NCBI RefSeq assembly: GCF_002102185.1
Contig: NZ_LQOW01000031.1
Coordinates: forward strand, 496,001 to 560,000
DNA from: Mycobacterium fragae
Lineage (GTDB): Bacteria > Actinomycetota > Actinomycetes > Mycobacteriales > Mycobacteriaceae
Length of the DNA: 64,000 nt
Direction: 5' to 3'
Shown: positions 63,469 to 64,000 of the stretch, one piece after another
Layout: every line of letters begins with the position of its first letter
Position numbering within the stretch: the first letter of the stretch is position 1
Notes under the pieces: generated by a model
Seen by the model: only the letters and a program-made list of their open reading frames with translations
What the model was told of the DNA's origin: nothing
Database searches by the model: none
Program-made: the position numbers and the translations under genes

Positions 63469-64000
63469 GTGAGCGACGGGACCGTAACCGCTGGGTTGGC
63501 GTGCGCGGCCTGCGGCACGGCATTGCGGGCAAACGCCAAGTTCTGCGACGAGTGCGGATCGCCGCTCGCTGCGCCAGGTACCGCCGCCGAGTACAAGCAC
63601 GTGACGGTGCTGTTCGCGGACGTGGTGCATTCGATGGACATCGCGTCGAGGCTTGGTGCCGAGCGGTTGCGGGAGATCATGACCGAGCTTGTCGAACGCG
63701 CGTCGACGGTGGTGCAGCGCTATGGCGGCACCGTCGACAAATTCACCGGCGACGGGATTATGACGGTATTCGGCGCACCGGTGGCGCTGGAGGATCACGC
63801 AATTCGGGCATGTCTTGCCGCGCTGGACATCCAAAAGGAAACCGAACGCCTTGCAGCAGAGGTTGAGCGCACTGATGGCGTGGCGCTACAGCTGCGAATC
63901 GGCCTCAATTCAGGACAGGTTATCGCCGGCGAAATCGGTTCGGGATCATGGGGTTACACCGCGATCGGTGAGCAGGTCGGGATGGCTCAGCGGATGGAAT
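63469..64000 (+). CDS. Adenylate/guanylate cyclase domain protein with N-terminal zinc ribbon, 5' part
   Basis: Open at the right edge; 177 residues seen from GTG 63469. A zinc ribbon (CAACGTALRANAKFCDECG, four Cys) precedes a class III cyclase domain: VTVLFADVVHSMDIA and FTGDGIMTVFG hold the two metal Asp residues, and the Lys in VDKFTGDG sits at the purine-recognition site. In VGMAQRM the transition-state Arg is kept but the usual Asn of VNxAxR is Gly. Mycobacterial proteins of this plan usually continue with an ATPase and TPR-like region, outside the window. Replaces sigC of M. tuberculosis as the neighbour of cobK. Confidence 0.85.
   Translation, partial: MSDGTVTAGLACAACGTALRANAKFCDECGSPLAAPGTAAEYKHVTVLFADVVHSMDIASRLGAERLREIMTELVERASTVVQRYGGTVDKFTGDGIMTVFGAPVALEDHAIRACLAALDIQKETERLAAEVERTDGVALQLRIGLNSGQVIAGEIGSGSWGYTAIGEQVGMAQRME

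Overview
The window is a high-GC actinobacterial chromosome segment. Gene content, gene order and near-identical protein sequences place it in Mycobacterium. It carries Wag31, the mycothiol ligase MshC, the Pup-proteasome set, Mtb12-type antigens, an F420-dependent reductase of the Rv2074 type, and the same order of conserved genes as M. tuberculosis Rv2157c to Rv2070c. It is not M. tuberculosis: the PE/PPE genes, ansP1 and parDE2 that I recall from this stretch of that genome are absent, and other genes stand in their place. The species cannot be named from sequence alone. Gene names taken from M. tuberculosis rest on recalled sequence similarity, not on a database search.

Layout. (1) 1-13.6 kb: division and cell wall (dcw) cluster, murF(partial)-murX-murD-ftsW-murG-murC-ftsQ-ftsZ-pgeF-yggS-sepF-yggT-wag31 plus a small membrane protein, mostly with ATGA/GTGA stop-start overlaps. 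(2) 13.6-20.0 kb: mixed-strand genes (phosphoribosyltransferase, FAD oxidase, tRNA-Leu(GAG), M20 peptidase, PEBP, pyrD, DUF5703, lipoprotein LppL). (3) 20.1-27.0 kb: one long + strand run with uppP, a conserved but unexplained trio (histidine phosphatase / DUF3090 / PI4-kinase-like protein), DUF2505, cysQ, mshC and an SDR. (4) 27.1-35.1 kb: PAC2 protein, then a block unlike M. tuberculosis: a putative SAH riboswitch driving a long E. coli-type metH, a methyltransferase, an enoyl-CoA hydratase remnant, a VOC protein and a sugar porter. (5) 35.1-42.1 kb: hisE-hisG, DUF4126, a disulfide oxidoreductase, a thioesterase, a RecB-like nuclease, trmI, DUF503 and two Mtb12-family exported proteins. (6) 42.3-55.8 kb: complete Pup-proteasome locus (mpa, dop, pup, prcB, prcA, pafA, pafB, pafC) running on into tatA, tatC, helY and a DUF4333 membrane protein. 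(7) 55.8-64.0 kb: 5'-3' exonuclease, pepE, a GNAT protein with a GyrA-like coil, a NYN-LOTUS protein, a biliverdin reductase homologue, an SDR, cobL-cobM-cobK, and the start of a class III cyclase that leaves the window.

How the genes work together. Region 1 makes lipid II and builds the divisome and polar growth machinery; UppP in region 3 recycles the undecaprenyl carrier. Region 6 tags proteins with Pup (Dop, PafA), unfolds them (Mpa) and degrades them (PrcBA), with the PafBC DNA-damage regulator alongside. CobL/M/K make cobalamin, the cofactor of MetH. MetH is probably controlled by S-adenosylhomocysteine through an RNA pseudoknot next to its ribosome binding site; this and the unexplained three-gene system at 21.3-23.5 kb are the most interesting points in the window.
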